This document shows, one piece after another, positions 18,233-26,734 of a stretch of DNA of 64,000 bases. The stretch comes from Enterococcus viikkiensis (GTDB lineage Bacteria; Bacillota; Bacilli; Lactobacillales; Enterococcaceae). Where the stretch lies: the NCBI RefSeq assembly GCF_005405345.1, contig NZ_BJDW01000011.1, positions 1 to 64,000 of the forward strand, given 5' to 3'. The translations under genes and the position numbers were made by a program. Numbering within the stretch: the first letter of the stretch is position 1; each line of letters starts with the position of its first letter. The notes under the pieces are model-generated. The model saw only the letters and a list, made by a program, of their open reading frames with translations, searched no databases and had not been told where the DNA came from.

Positions 18233-18631
18233 ATGGAAGTCGGTGAACGCTTAAAAGCTCGACGAAATGAATTAAATTTAACGCAAGATCAAGTGGCTGA
18301 GTCGTTGGGAATTACGCGTCAAACCATGTCTAATTGGGAAAATGGACGCAGCTATCCTGATATCGAGCGAGTGATTCGTTTATCAGAGCTTTATGCCTTG
18401 TCATTGGACGAATTATTGAAAGGAGATCAAAAGATGGTTAGACATTTACAAGAAAATACGGTGGTGAATCACTTTCTCAAACTCTTTATTGGCATGTTGC
18501 TGGTGAATGTTGCGTTGATGGTGGTCTTAATGCTAGTTCAATCAATGAGTGAGACCTTTTTATTTATGATTTTTGCGCTGATTGGGCTAAATACGTTGTC
18601 ACTGTTTTATTTGATCATTAAGAAAATTTAG
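18233..18631 (+). CDS. XRE-family regulator with C-terminal membrane segments
   Basis: A 132-residue protein with an N-terminal Cro/CI helix-turn-helix (residues 1-60; LTQDQVAESLGITRQTMSNW), a short linker and two C-terminal hydrophobic spans (FIGMLLVNVALMVVLMLV and FLFMIFALIGLNTLSLFYLI). It is therefore probably a membrane-tethered DNA-binding protein. The ATG at 18233 follows GGAGGTG; an earlier ATG at 18212 overlaps that site. The next gene starts 11 bp after its stop and is likely co-transcribed. Confidence 0.85.
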   Translation: MEVGERLKARRNELNLTQDQVAESLGITRQTMSNWENGRSYPDIERVIRLSELYALSLDELLKGDQKMVRHLQENTVVNHFLKLFIGMLLVNVALMVVLMLVQSMSETFLFMIFALIGLNTLSLFYLIIKKI

Positions 18632-18642
18632 GAGCTGATCGT

Positions 18643-18969
18643 ATGAATATAATGGCTATCATGATTTTTCTCATGCTCGGCTTTATCATCGCAGCCGTGT
18701 TGATGTGTTACTACATCTACTCTTTGGTTTTAATTGACGCAAAAAGCCGCGGGATCAAAAATCCCAAATTTTGGTCACTCATTGCAGCCGGTGGACAAAG
18801 AGTCGAAGGCCTGCTGCTCTATCTATTCTCCCGTAGAAAAACAATCAGTAATCTGTCTTCAGCAGAAATAGAACACGTCGATAGCTTGAAAAGGAAAATA
18901 TATTGCGTGATGGCGGTCCTTTTCTTTCTCTTTTTGTTAGCTGTCCTACTGATCTTTCAATCTACTTAA
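18643..18969 (+). CDS. Small membrane protein downstream of the XRE regulator
   Basis: A 108-residue protein with hydrophobic helices at both ends (residues 1-32 and 88-106) and a basic/polar middle (DAKSRGIKNPKFWSLIAAGG). The start has TAGGAG 8 bp upstream. It is co-oriented with the membrane-tethered XRE regulator 11 bp away and may be its partner. I do not recognise a family. Confidence 0.7.
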   Translation: MNIMAIMIFLMLGFIIAAVLMCYYIYSLVLIDAKSRGIKNPKFWSLIAAGGQRVEGLLLYLFSRRKTISNLSSAEIEHVDSLKRKIYCVMAVLFFLFLLAVLLIFQST

Positions 18970-19001
18970 AAAGGAGTTGGCTTTTTTAGCCAACTCCTTT
19001 A
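18968..19001. terminator. Bidirectional terminator
   Basis: AAAGGAGTTGGCT and AGCCAACTCCTTT form a perfect stem around TTTTT between the convergent membrane-protein and ada genes. Confidence 0.85.
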
Positions 19002-20063
19002 CTGTTTGTTGTGAGAAACTACTTGTGCTTTTTCCAGCTCAAGCAAATAGTGTTTTCTCTCCAAGCCGCCCGCATAACCGGTCAAATTACCATCTCGGCC
19101 AATCACCCGATGACAAGGGATCACGATAGCGATTTTGTTCAAGCCATTGGCTCGCCCCACCGCACGAACTTTATTTTTATCCCCTAAACGCAGTGCGACA
19201 TCTTGATAACTCAAGGTTTTCCCCATGGGAATCGTCTCTAAAATTTTCCAGACTTCTTTTTGAAAGGGTGAACCATCGTAAAACAGCGGTAATGAAAATT
19301 CGGTCCGCTCGCCTTTAAAATATTCACCTATTTGTGCTTCCACACGCTGATTTAATTCCGTTTGACCATAGATGATACGGAAATTGTATTTCTTCCGCAA
19401 GCTTTCGATTTCACGTTCTAATCCTCTCCGATCCTCAAACTCCAATAAATATAAATGAGCATCATCGGTCAGACACAGCATTCTTCCTAGCGGCGTTGCG
19501 ATAAACGATGCATTCAAGGTATGTACTGCAGTTTTCTTTGCAGAATTTCCCATGATTTTCGTAAATGCATCATTGAATCCGCTGGAGGACTCATAGCCTG
19601 TTTCCAATTGTTGGTCGATTACTTTACTGCCGTGACTGATCTCCTTGAAGGCCAGTCCCATCCGCCGAGCACGAGCATATTGAACAAAGGTCATATTATA
19701 AATGGACTTAAACTTTCTGCGAGCAGTCGTCGAGTTCAAGCCCAGTGACGTAAAATCCGAATCCCGCCAGCATTTTTCTGGCTGTTCCTCAACCGCTTTG
19801 ACTAGTAGTTGAACCTCCTCAGGAATCGCCTGGGGAAAAGACAGTGGCTGACAAATTTTACAAGGGCGATACCCTGCCAATAACGCTTCTTCCGCCGTTT
19901 GATAAAATTCACAGTTTTCCATTTTAGGTTTTCGTGCGCGACATGTCGGATGACAAAAGATTCCTGTCGTCTTGATCCCAGCAAAGAAAATACCATCGTA
20001 ATTTCGATCTTTTTCAATCAAGGCTTGGTAATATTCCTGTTGTTTTTCTTTCGCAGTTATCAT
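18999..20063 (-). CDS. ada: Ada-type methylated-DNA-protein cysteine methyltransferase/regulator
   Basis: DNA alkylation-repair and regulatory protein of 354 residues. The N-terminal Ada metal-binding domain has four Cys at 37, 41, 68 and 71 (FCHPTCRARKP and PCKIC), the Zn site that accepts methyl groups from phosphotriesters. Next comes an AraC-like helix-turn-helix (about 85-180). The C-terminal O6-methylguanine-DNA methyltransferase domain has the active PCHRV Cys at about 317. All domains of E. coli Ada are present. It sits alone between convergent units and likely activates its own synthesis, as known for Ada. Confidence 0.92.
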   Translation of the reverse strand: MITAKEKQQEYYQALIEKDRNYDGIFFAGIKTTGIFCHPTCRARKPKMENCEFYQTAEEALLAGYRPCKICQPLSFPQAIPEEVQLLVKAVEEQPEKCWRDSDFTSLGLNSTTARRKFKSIYNMTFVQYARARRMGLAFKEISHGSKVIDQQLETGYESSSGFNDAFTKIMGNSAKKTAVHTLNASFIATPLGRMLCLTDDAHLYLLEFEDRRGLEREIESLRKKYNFRIIYGQTELNQRVEAQIGEYFKGERTEFSLPLFYDGSPFQKEVWKILETIPMGKTLSYQDVALRLGDKNKVRAVGRANGLNKIAIVIPCHRVIGRDGNLTGYAGGLERKHYLLELEKAQVVSHNKQ

Positions 20064-20175
20064 ATCTATCCCTCCTTAGATTCTTAGTATAGCTTGATTC
20101 CACCCGCATTTCTCTCGAAAAATGGACAACTATTTTTTTCTGATTTATACTTTTCATACAAAGGAGCTGTCGGAA

Positions 20176-21281
20176 ATGAATCAACAAGAAGCCAATCGCC
20201 GAATGGAGGAGGAAATTCAATTTTTCCCTTGGTTCATCCAAAATTATTTCCGTAAAAAAAGCGGAGACCAGTACTCTTCCATCACGTTGTATGAATACGC
20301 CAAAGAATATCGACGCTTTTTAACTTGGCTGATTCAAGAAGTTTTTTCTTCAGCCACCGAATTGTCAGAAGTCACGCTAGCTGAATTCGCGGCGTTATGG
20401 CCGGAGGATTTGGAATTTTATAAAGCTCATTTAGTTAAAGCCCCGAAAATTTTAAAAGAATCCACCCAGAAACGCTTAGAAGAAAGTGAACAGTCGCTGC
20501 CTTTACGACAAAACGCCACCGTTCAACGCGGTATCACCGCCGTCCGCTCACTTTTTAATTACTTAGCTGACGCAGTTGATCGCACGGCAAACCTTATCTT
20601 GAACACAATATGATGCGAAAAGTCGCAAATGTCAAGGATAATAAAACGATGGCCGAACGAGGCGCGGCCATTGAGAAGAAACTTTTTTTAGATGAAGAAG
20701 CGCTGGATTTTCTTGATTTTGTTGAACATCGCTACCTGGATACCCTTAAAAGTCGTCAAGCGATTACGGCTTTTAAAAAGAATCAAATCCGTGATTTGGC
20801 GATCATTGGACTCTTTTTAGGAACGGGCATGCGCCTATCTGAATTAGTCAATATGAATGTCCAAGATTTAGATTTAGCTGCTGGGAAAGCCCGCGTCTAT
20901 CGTAAAGGCGGAAAATGGGACATGGTGGTGATTTCTTCAGTCGCGATCGAGTTTTTGACAGAATACCTAGCTCAGCGTACGATTCTTTATCAGCCTGATG
21001 AAAACGAGCCTGCCTTATTTTTGACCCGTTACCGAGGCAAAGCCAAACGGATCGCTAGCGGAGCTGTCGAGGCCATGGTGGGAAAATATTCTGAAGCCTT
21101 TAAAATCAAAATCTCGCCCCATAAATTACGTCACTCGGTTGCGACCCAGCTCTATACAAAAACCAATTCTTTAGTTCAAGTTGCTGAACAATTAGGCCAA
21201 TCAGGCACTTCTGCGACAACCGTTTACACCCACATCGCCGGCAAGAAAAAACGCGATGCCATGAATGATTTGTGGACGTGA
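20176..21281 (+). pseudogene. Second XerS-like recombinase, interrupted by one frameshift
   Basis: A xerS paralogue in two frames. The first part (20176-20613) starts after AAAGGAG and carries the N-terminal domain with TLYEYAKEYRRFLTWLI. The second frame carries GMRLSELVN, HKLRHSVAT and TSATTVYTHI (catalytic Arg, His/Arg and Tyr). Around 20570-20586 the reading must shift by one base: the true sequence seems to run FNYLADAVD, then HGKPYLEHNMMRKV, where the first frame instead reads RTANLILNTI and stops. All other parts look intact, so the break is recent or a sequencing error. Internal initiation at 20610 would give only the catalytic domain. Confidence 0.8.
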
Positions 21282-21302
21282 TGCATTTAGTTTAAAAGGA
21301 CT

Positions 21303-21351
21303 AACAGAACCAGGACTCCTTCTATGTTAGGGAAGCATCCTGGTTCTGTTT
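21303..21351. terminator. Bidirectional terminator
   Basis: AACAGAACCAGGA and TCCTGGTTCTGTT are exact complements flanking a 22-bp loop, followed by TTATT, between the convergent xerS paralogue and aldo-keto reductase genes. Confidence 0.8.
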
Positions 21352-21395
21352 TATTACTAGACTTTACTATTAAAGAACTATAAGCACTCGTTGCC

Positions 21396-22253
21396 TTATT
21401 TTTTATTGTAGACGGGGAAATTACTTGAATCTCCATAATTGTCTATCGCTTTGATGTTCATCAACTGCTCCATGTCTTCTTTAGAAAGATGAAAATCAAG
21501 TTCACTATTCGATTTAATATGCTGCTTGTTTGCTGATTTTGGTAAAGGGACTAAGCCAAGTTCTAAGCAATAGCCAATTGCTAGTTGCGGAACCGAAACC
21601 CTATATTTTTTGCTCATTTCTGTTACTTCCTCATTTTTCATTAATTCCCCGTGTCCTACAGGAGAATACGCCTCGACTAAAATATCATTTTCTTTACAAA
21701 AATTAAGGAGCCCAAAAGGCGTATTGGAAATATGTGCCAAAATTTGGTTAATTACCGGTTTAATTGTTGCGTGTTTCAAAATATTTTCAACATCGCGTTG
21801 ATTAAAGTTCGATAAGCCAATCGTACGGATTTTTCCTTGCTTTACCGCATCTTCTAATGCATGCCACACTTCAATATTTCCTTGGTCGTAATTCGCTTCT
21901 CTGAATTCGGCCCAAGGTTGAGGTGCATGAATGAGCATTAGATAAATGGTTTCTAACCCGAGTTTTTCTAATGATTCATCAATCGATTTTGCGGCCGTCT
22001 CATAGGTTTTATATTCCGCGGCTACTTTACTCGTTAAAAAAATATCTGACCGATCCACTCCAGAAGTGCGAATGGCTTCTCCTACACCATTTTCATTTCC
22101 ATAAGCTTGTGCCGTATCAATATGACGATAACCGATTTCTAAAGCATCTCTAACCGCTTGAACTACCGCTTCATCATCAATCATCCAAGTACCAAATCCA
22201 ACTTTAGGAATGGTTAGTCCATTCGTTAACGGATATTTTTCTTGTACGATCAT
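21396..22253 (-). CDS. Aldo/keto reductase (2,5-diketogluconate reductase-like)
   Basis: NADPH-dependent carbonyl reductase of 285 residues with a TIM-barrel aldo-keto reductase fold. Visible are GFGTWMID (N-terminal), DTAQAYGNENGVGEAIR with the catalytic Asp and Tyr, TSKV with the catalytic Lys, IHAPQPW near the active-site His and IGLSNFNQRDVE. The start has AAAGGAG. It is the last gene of a - strand run (flavodoxin, cupin, CMD protein) and is probably co-transcribed. Substrate not predictable; reactive aldehydes or quinone-like carbonyls fit the neighbours. Confidence 0.9.
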   Translation of the reverse strand: MIVQEKYPLTNGLTIPKVGFGTWMIDDEAVVQAVRDALEIGYRHIDTAQAYGNENGVGEAIRTSGVDRSDIFLTSKVAAEYKTYETAAKSIDESLEKLGLETIYLMLIHAPQPWAEFREANYDQGNIEVWHALEDAVKQGKIRTIGLSNFNQRDVENILKHATIKPVINQILAHISNTPFGLLNFCKENDILVEAYSPVGHGELMKNEEVTEMSKKYRVSVPQLAIGYCLELGLVPLPKSANKQHIKSNSELDFHLSKEDMEQLMNIKAIDNYGDSSNFPVYNKK

Positions 22254-22307
22254 TGCGAATTCTCCTTTAAGTTATAATTTTTAAAACACAATCACTCGTT
22301 TCTGAAG

Positions 22308-22622
22308 TTAGCCTTCAAATATTTCTTTAGCTATTGAAAAGGCACTCCAGGCTTTAGGCCAGCCTGCATAAAACGCTAAGTGAGTAATCAGAGCAGTGAT
22401 TTCTTCTTTTGTTACACCATTTTCTTTGGCGATTCTTAAATGCGCTTCAAGCTGAGGAGCACCCATTGCTAAAAGGGCAGAACAAGTGATTAAACTGCGA
22501 TCATGAGCAGACAATTCATTTTCTCTTGACCAAACGTCCCCAAAAAGCACATCATCATTTAACGCCGCAAATTGTGGTGCAAATTCTCCTAACTGCTCTC
22601 TTCCTGCTGTTTGTTTTTTCAT
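22308..22622 (-). CDS. Carboxymuconolactone decarboxylase family protein
   Basis: A 104-residue alpha-helical protein of the CMD/AhpD-like fold. It shows RSLITCSALLAMGAPQLEAH, typical of small CMD proteins; a single Cys is present rather than the AhpD CxxC pair, so peroxidase-partner activity is doubtful. The ATG at 22622 follows AGGAGG by 9 bp. It is 15 bp downstream of the cupin gene. Cupin plus CMD pairs are frequent in redox/aromatic-compound operons of Firmicutes, but the substrate is unknown. Confidence 0.85.
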   Translation of the reverse strand: MKKQTAGREQLGEFAPQFAALNDDVLFGDVWSRENELSAHDRSLITCSALLAMGAPQLEAHLRIAKENGVTKEEITALITHLAFYAGWPKAWSAFSIAKEIFEG

Positions 22623-22637
22623 AAACAAATTCCTCCT

Positions 22638-23051
22638 TTATTTCACTAAACTTCCATACCATTGGTCATCGACAGGTTCTAACCATTCTGGCGTACCCGC
22701 AGTTATCGCAATATGTTCAAACCAACTATCTTTTGTTGCACCATGCCAATGTTTGACACCGTCATGCGTCGTGATGACGTCCCCTACTGTTAAAAATTGC
22801 GCAGGTTTTCCCTCTTCTTGGTACCAGCCTTCTCCACCGGTTACAAGCAATAATTGAAAGCCGTCATGATGAATATGCCAATTATTACGGCAACCCGGTT
22901 CAAAGGTCACGTTTCCTACACCCACACTAATTTCTGGATCCGAAACCATTCCTTGTAAGTAGCTTTGCCCGATAAAATATTGGGCATAAGCCTCATTTTT
23001 TTCTCCACTTGGAAAAATTACGCCATTTTTTACTTCTTCATGTTTTGCCAT
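22638..23051 (-). CDS. Cupin-domain protein
   Basis: A 137-residue single-domain cupin. Metal-ligand motif 1 reads NNWHIHHDGFQLLLVTGGEGW and motif 2 GDVITTHDGVKHWHGA, so a His-rich metal site is present. The start has a GGGAGG site. It is tightly spaced with the flavodoxin gene upstream (18 bp) and the CMD gene downstream (15 bp). Members of this type are sometimes annotated as mandelonitrile-lyase-like; I would not assign a reaction. Confidence 0.85.
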   Translation of the reverse strand: MAKHEEVKNGVIFPSGEKNEAYAQYFIGQSYLQGMVSDPEISVGVGNVTFEPGCRNNWHIHHDGFQLLLVTGGEGWYQEEGKPAQFLTVGDVITTHDGVKHWHGATKDSWFEHIAITAGTPEWLEPVDDQWYGSLVK

Positions 23052-23069
23052 TGTGAATCCTCCCTTTTT

Positions 23070-23582
23070 CTATTTGTAAGCAAGCAACCAGTTCTCTACC
23101 GCTACCTCCGCTCGTTCCACCCGTGAGCCACGAACGGGAAGCCCGCAATGAACAATTGCATGTGGGCATTGCATCTTTAGTTCATGTAAGCTATTACCAA
23201 ACGCACTTCCCTCATGAGTACAAAAAGGATAAATCCCTAACCCTTCCGTTGGAAAATCTTCCAAGAAACTTCCAATAATCTTTGGATAGCTACCCCACCA
23301 ATTGGGATAGCCAAGAAAGAGTGTATCTATTTTTGTACGATCAATCTCTATCTTATGGTACGCGACCCGTTTGTTTTCCTTCTTTTCATACTCTGCTCGC
23401 GTAACCGTTTCTTCATAGTTTTCTGGGTATACCTCCATTTCTTCTAATCGAATAAGAGGGCAGTTAAGTTTTTTGGCAATGTTATGGGCCAACACTTCCG
23501 TATTACCAATGGGAATTTTTTGAGAAACCCCATTAATAAAATTTTCTCCGGCATGAGAAAAAAACACTACAACTGGATTCAA
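23070..23582 (-). CDS. Flavodoxin family protein
   Basis: FMN-binding flavodoxin-fold oxidoreductase of 170 residues. The start is probably the TTG at 23582 (protein begins MNPVVVFFSHAGENF), because AGAAGGAGGG precedes it by the right distance and the phosphate-binding loop SHAGENF then lies at the N-terminus as usual. A longer reading to 23639 would run through an inverted repeat. FLGYPNWWGSYPKIIGSFLE matches the second FMN loop. First gene of flavodoxin-cupin-CMD-AKR. Confidence 0.85.
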   Translation of the reverse strand: MNPVVVFFSHAGENFINGVSQKIPIGNTEVLAHNIAKKLNCPLIRLEEMEVYPENYEETVTRAEYEKKENKRVAYHKIEIDRTKIDTLFLGYPNWWGSYPKIIGSFLEDFPTEGLGIYPFCTHEGSAFGNSLHELKMQCPHAIVHCGLPVRGSRVERAEVAVENWLLAYK

Positions 23583-23602
23583 TGAACTCCCTCCTTCTAA
23601 AC

Positions 23603-23640
23603 AAAAATGAGTTGTACGATTGATATACTCATCGTACAAC
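23603..23640 (-). promoter_or_regulatory. Perfect 10-bp inverted repeat: terminator/attenuator or operator
   Basis: GTTGTACGAT (23611-23620) and ATCGTACAAC (23631-23640) are exact complements around a 10-bp centre. Read on the - strand the hairpin is followed by TCATTTTTG, so it can end lysR transcription. It also stands directly ahead of the flavodoxin ribosome site, where it could act as operator or attenuator. Confidence 0.6.
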
Positions 23641-23678
23641 CCATGATTGCTTACGTCTAATGCTTATTTCATATACCA

Positions 23679-24560
23679 CTATGCGCCAAAAGCATGCTTA
23701 AATCGAGAAATAAATTCTTGAATAACGGGTGTCTGAATGCGCTCCTTCCACACCAATACACAGTGTGTCTTCACTTCTGGTTCCATAGGAATAAAGATCA
23801 ATCTTTCAAGTTGCCGTTTGGAAACAGCCCCCTCAATAGTAAGCGCCGCTCCTACCTTATTTTCAACTAGTGAAAAGACATTAAAGATTAAGTTGAAATT
23901 TCCAACAATGTTTAACTGCTCCAACGACAGCCCACTCCACGCAGCCAATAGTTTCTGAACCTCTACTCGATTCGAACATAAAATTGGTAAACCTGTAATA
24001 TCCTCTGGTGTGAGTTTTTCCTTGTTAGAAATAAATAATTCTTTTGAAACCAGAAAGCCCCACTTTTCCTCTCTCGGCAATTTCAAAAGGTTTATACTCT
24101 TTAGTGTGATTGGCTCTAATAAAACCGCTAAATCAAGCAGCCCCTTTTCCAAGCGGTCGCTAATATCATCACTGGTTCCTGTAACGAGATTAAAACGGAC
24201 ATTGGGGTAATCACTGACCATTTCTTCTAACATCATCGCCACCGTATCAGAATTGTCCGCTTCGACACAGCCAATTCCGATGATTCCTTCTAGTTGTTTC
24301 TTTTTTTTGTTGGAAAAGGCTTGTTCTAATTTGTCATTTAACTGAAGAATTTCTTCTGCTCGTTCTTTTAAAAAAATCCCCTCAGGCAACAAATAGAGCT
24401 GATTTTTTTCTCGGTGAAATAAAGGAGTTCCAACCTGCTCTTCCAATTCTCGAATCTGACGACTTAACGTGGGCTGGGTAATATGTAATAGTTTTGCCGC
24501 TCTAGATATATTCCCTTCTTGCGCTACTGTCCAAAAATACTTTAATAGTCTGATTTCCAT
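23679..24560 (-). CDS. LysR-family transcriptional regulator
   Basis: LysR regulator of 293 residues beginning MEIRLLKYFWTVAQEGNISR with the canonical N-terminal winged helix (AAKLLHITQPTLSRQIRELE) and a C-terminal effector-binding domain (GIGCVEADNS to the end). The longer frame to 24653 lacks homology before MEIRLL, so the ATG at 24560 is preferred although its ribosome site is distant; a GTG 18 bp upstream is an alternative. It lies between the MFS exporter and the flavodoxin operon on the same strand and is the natural candidate regulator of both. Confidence 0.88.
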   Translation of the reverse strand: MEIRLLKYFWTVAQEGNISRAAKLLHITQPTLSRQIRELEEQVGTPLFHREKNQLYLLPEGIFLKERAEEILQLNDKLEQAFSNKKKKQLEGIIGIGCVEADNSDTVAMMLEEMVSDYPNVRFNLVTGTSDDISDRLEKGLLDLAVLLEPITLKSINLLKLPREEKWGFLVSKELFISNKEKLTPEDITGLPILCSNRVEVQKLLAAWSGLSLEQLNIVGNFNLIFNVFSLVENKVGAALTIEGAVSKRQLERLIFIPMEPEVKTHCVLVWKERIQTPVIQEFISRFKHAFGA

Positions 24561-24683
24561 AGTCGCTTTGATGCCCACCTCTTTCTCTTTAATATATCTA
24601 ATTACAAGTATAACCCAATAGTTGTTTTTAAGAGGCAAAAAATGGTCACCCATACATTCAATTTAAAAACGCTACAAGCAAAT

Positions 24684-25979
24684 TTACTTTTCCTTCACAA
24701 AAATTGCGACTATGACAATTGAAATCATTGTGAACACAGCCATCATCCATATCTCTACCTGAAAATTATTCGTAGCAGAGACAATGAAGGACAAACCGAT
24801 CGGACCACCGATTTGATGCATGGTATTCGTTAATCCACTTGCAACTCCCGCCAATTCATTTGGCGCATCATGGACACCCGCAGCTGTAACGGGGGCCAAA
24901 ATCATGCCCTGACCGACACCGAGTATCAACATGGGTATAAAAATAGCTGCCCAATATCCATTAGCCGTATTAGAAAAGGCCAATAGAAGCAATCCCGCAG
25001 CTAGGACAATTTCACCTATAAGTAAAATCCTATTATTACCCAATTTAGCCGACAAGCGAGGCAACTGCATCGCCACAATAAAATTAACCACTGTTAATGG
25101 CAAAAAGGCCATTCCAGATTGGAATGCAGAAAATCCATACTGCATTTGCATCATTTGCGGCAAGAAAAACCAGAATGGTAGCATCGCCATCATGAACAAC
25201 AGTCTGGCTACATACGCTCCAGAACGAATCCGATTGTTAAATAAAGACAGTGGCAAAATAGGAAAAGCAATGCTGCGTTCTCGTAGGATGAACAATCCTA
25301 AAACAGTGAATCCCATAAGTACAACTAGCCCTTTTCTCTCGGTAAAGCCATAGATAATTCCAATCAGTCCGATAATTGATAACAAACTCCCGATGTAATC
25401 AATTCTTTCACGTTTTCTCTCGGATTTTTTTACAAAGCGTAGTGTTAGTAGAAATAGAATAATCGTAAAAGGAACATTTATAAGGAACCCAGCGCGCCAA
25501 GAAATGATACTCGTTAATCCTCCCCCCACCAGTAAACCGACACTCGAGCCGATTCCTGCTGTTGCACCATAATAAGAAATAGCTCGTTGACGCATATTAT
25601 TTTTGTAATTATCCATAATTAAAGCAAGGGTGGTCGGTGCAATAATCGAACTACCAATTCCTTGAACAGCCCGCATGGCAATAACCATTTCTGGTGTCCT
25701 TGACAAGCCAATGATGAGCGAACTAAAACCAAAAATAACTAAACCTAGTAAAAAGATTCTTTTTCGTCCCAAAAGGTCAGAAAAGCGCCCACTTAATAGT
25801 AAAAATCCTCCAAAGGTAAGTGTATATGCACTGGATACCCATGACAGAGCTGTGGCAGAAAGTCCAAGACTCTGCCCAATCTGAACGGAACTAGTAAATA
25901 GTATCGAATTATCCATTAAAATTAAAAAATATGATAGTAACGTAATTGGTAAGATGATTCCAAATTTTTGTTTATTCAA
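24684..25979 (-). CDS. MFS transporter, DHA2-like drug exporter
   Basis: Proton-coupled efflux protein of 431 residues with at least 12 membrane segments. The family-typical N-terminal MDNSILFTSSVQIGQSLG and GRFSDLLGRKR (motif A) are visible, as is a Gly-rich motif-C-like SYYGATAGIGSSVGLLVGGG in helix 5. It starts with TTG at 25979 (weak site) and sits 23 bp after the flavodoxin stop, so it is probably co-transcribed. It may export a toxic quinone or antibiotic detoxified by the neighbours; this is inference. Confidence 0.87.
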   Translation of the reverse strand: MNKQKFGIILPITLLSYFLILMDNSILFTSSVQIGQSLGLSATALSWVSSAYTLTFGGFLLLSGRFSDLLGRKRIFLLGLVIFGFSSLIIGLSRTPEMVIAMRAVQGIGSSIIAPTTLALIMDNYKNNMRQRAISYYGATAGIGSSVGLLVGGGLTSIISWRAGFLINVPFTIILFLLTLRFVKKSERKRERIDYIGSLLSIIGLIGIIYGFTERKGLVVLMGFTVLGLFILRERSIAFPILPLSLFNNRIRSGAYVARLLFMMAMLPFWFFLPQMMQMQYGFSAFQSGMAFLPLTVVNFIVAMQLPRLSAKLGNNRILLIGEIVLAAGLLLLAFSNTANGYWAAIFIPMLILGVGQGMILAPVTAAGVHDAPNELAGVASGLTNTMHQIGGPIGLSFIVSATNNFQVEIWMMAVFTMISIVIVAIFVKEK

Positions 25980-26002
25980 ATGCCTAGCTTCTTTCTAATC
26001 CT

Positions 26003-26530
26003 TTATTGACCAATTTTTTTTAGCCATGTCTCTAATTCTCTCGATACCTCCACTTTTCTTCCATCTTTGATGGCAAGTAACCTACCGTTTGTTTCTTCTC
26101 CTCCGTGTACAGCAAACCCTTCAAGTACGGTTGAACCTTTAGCACCAGCCTCTATTTGGTCAAAGGTTGAGCCAATACCATATCCACCATTTGTATTGAA
26201 CGGGATGACCGTTTTCCCATTAAACTCATGGTTGTTCAAGAATGTGACCACCGCTTGTGGAAGAGCCATGTTCCACGTCGGAGCACCAATAAAAATCCGA
26301 TCATTTTGTTCAAAATCAGAAACAGAAACAGTTGTTTTTAACTCAGGCTTTATATTATTATTCTGTTCTTGCTCATTTTGCGCGACTTCTTTTCGATAGC
26401 TTGAAGGGCGTTTAGCCTTGGTTTCAAGTTGAATTAACTGTCCTCCGACTTTTTCTTGAATCAGCTCTGCAACAGCCTTTGTATTTCCTGTTCTTGAATA
26501 GTAAACAATCACTGTTTTCGAATACGCCAT
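26003..26530 (-). CDS. Flavodoxin
   Basis: FMN-binding flavodoxin-like protein of about 175 residues. The phosphate loop is YYSRTGNTKAVAE near the N-terminus, with APTWNMALPQAVVTFL and FNTNGGYGIGSTFDQ for the flavin-ring loops. The ATG at 26530 follows AAGGGT. A GTG at 26614 would add a hydrophobic 21-residue segment (MWRILSIFTVLFVLIRLSLS) that could be a membrane anchor, which is seen in some flavodoxins of this group, so the start is open. Confidence 0.85.
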   Translation of the reverse strand: MAYSKTVIVYYSRTGNTKAVAELIQEKVGGQLIQLETKAKRPSSYRKEVAQNEQEQNNNIKPELKTTVSVSDFEQNDRIFIGAPTWNMALPQAVVTFLNNHEFNGKTVIPFNTNGGYGIGSTFDQIEAGAKGSTVLEGFAVHGGEETNGRLLAIKDGRKVEVSRELETWLKKIGQ

Positions 26531-26670
26531 ATTCGACCCTTCTTTCTCATTACTAGATAGACTCAACCTGATTAAAACGAAAAGTACTGTAAATATACTT
26601 AATATACGCCACACTAAAATGCGTTTTTTTCATCATATGTAGTCCATTCCCTCCTTCAAAATTTAAAAAA

Positions 26671-26717
26671 GAGGACTGCTCTATCGCGTAAAACGATTGA
26701 CTCGCAGCCCTAATTTA
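26671..26717 (-). terminator. Terminator of the NAD(P)-binding protein/AKR unit
   Basis: On the - strand an imperfect stem (GGGCTGCGAGTC... with ...GAGCAGTCC) is followed by TCTTTTTT, just after the stop at 26735. Confidence 0.6.
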
Positions 26718-26734
26718 TAAAATTGAGAGACGAA

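Noticed and set aside
24931-25353. A 140-codon + strand frame antisense to the MFS gene
   Set aside because: The opposite strand clearly encodes a transporter with recognisable motifs; the frame has no start signal or family resemblance.
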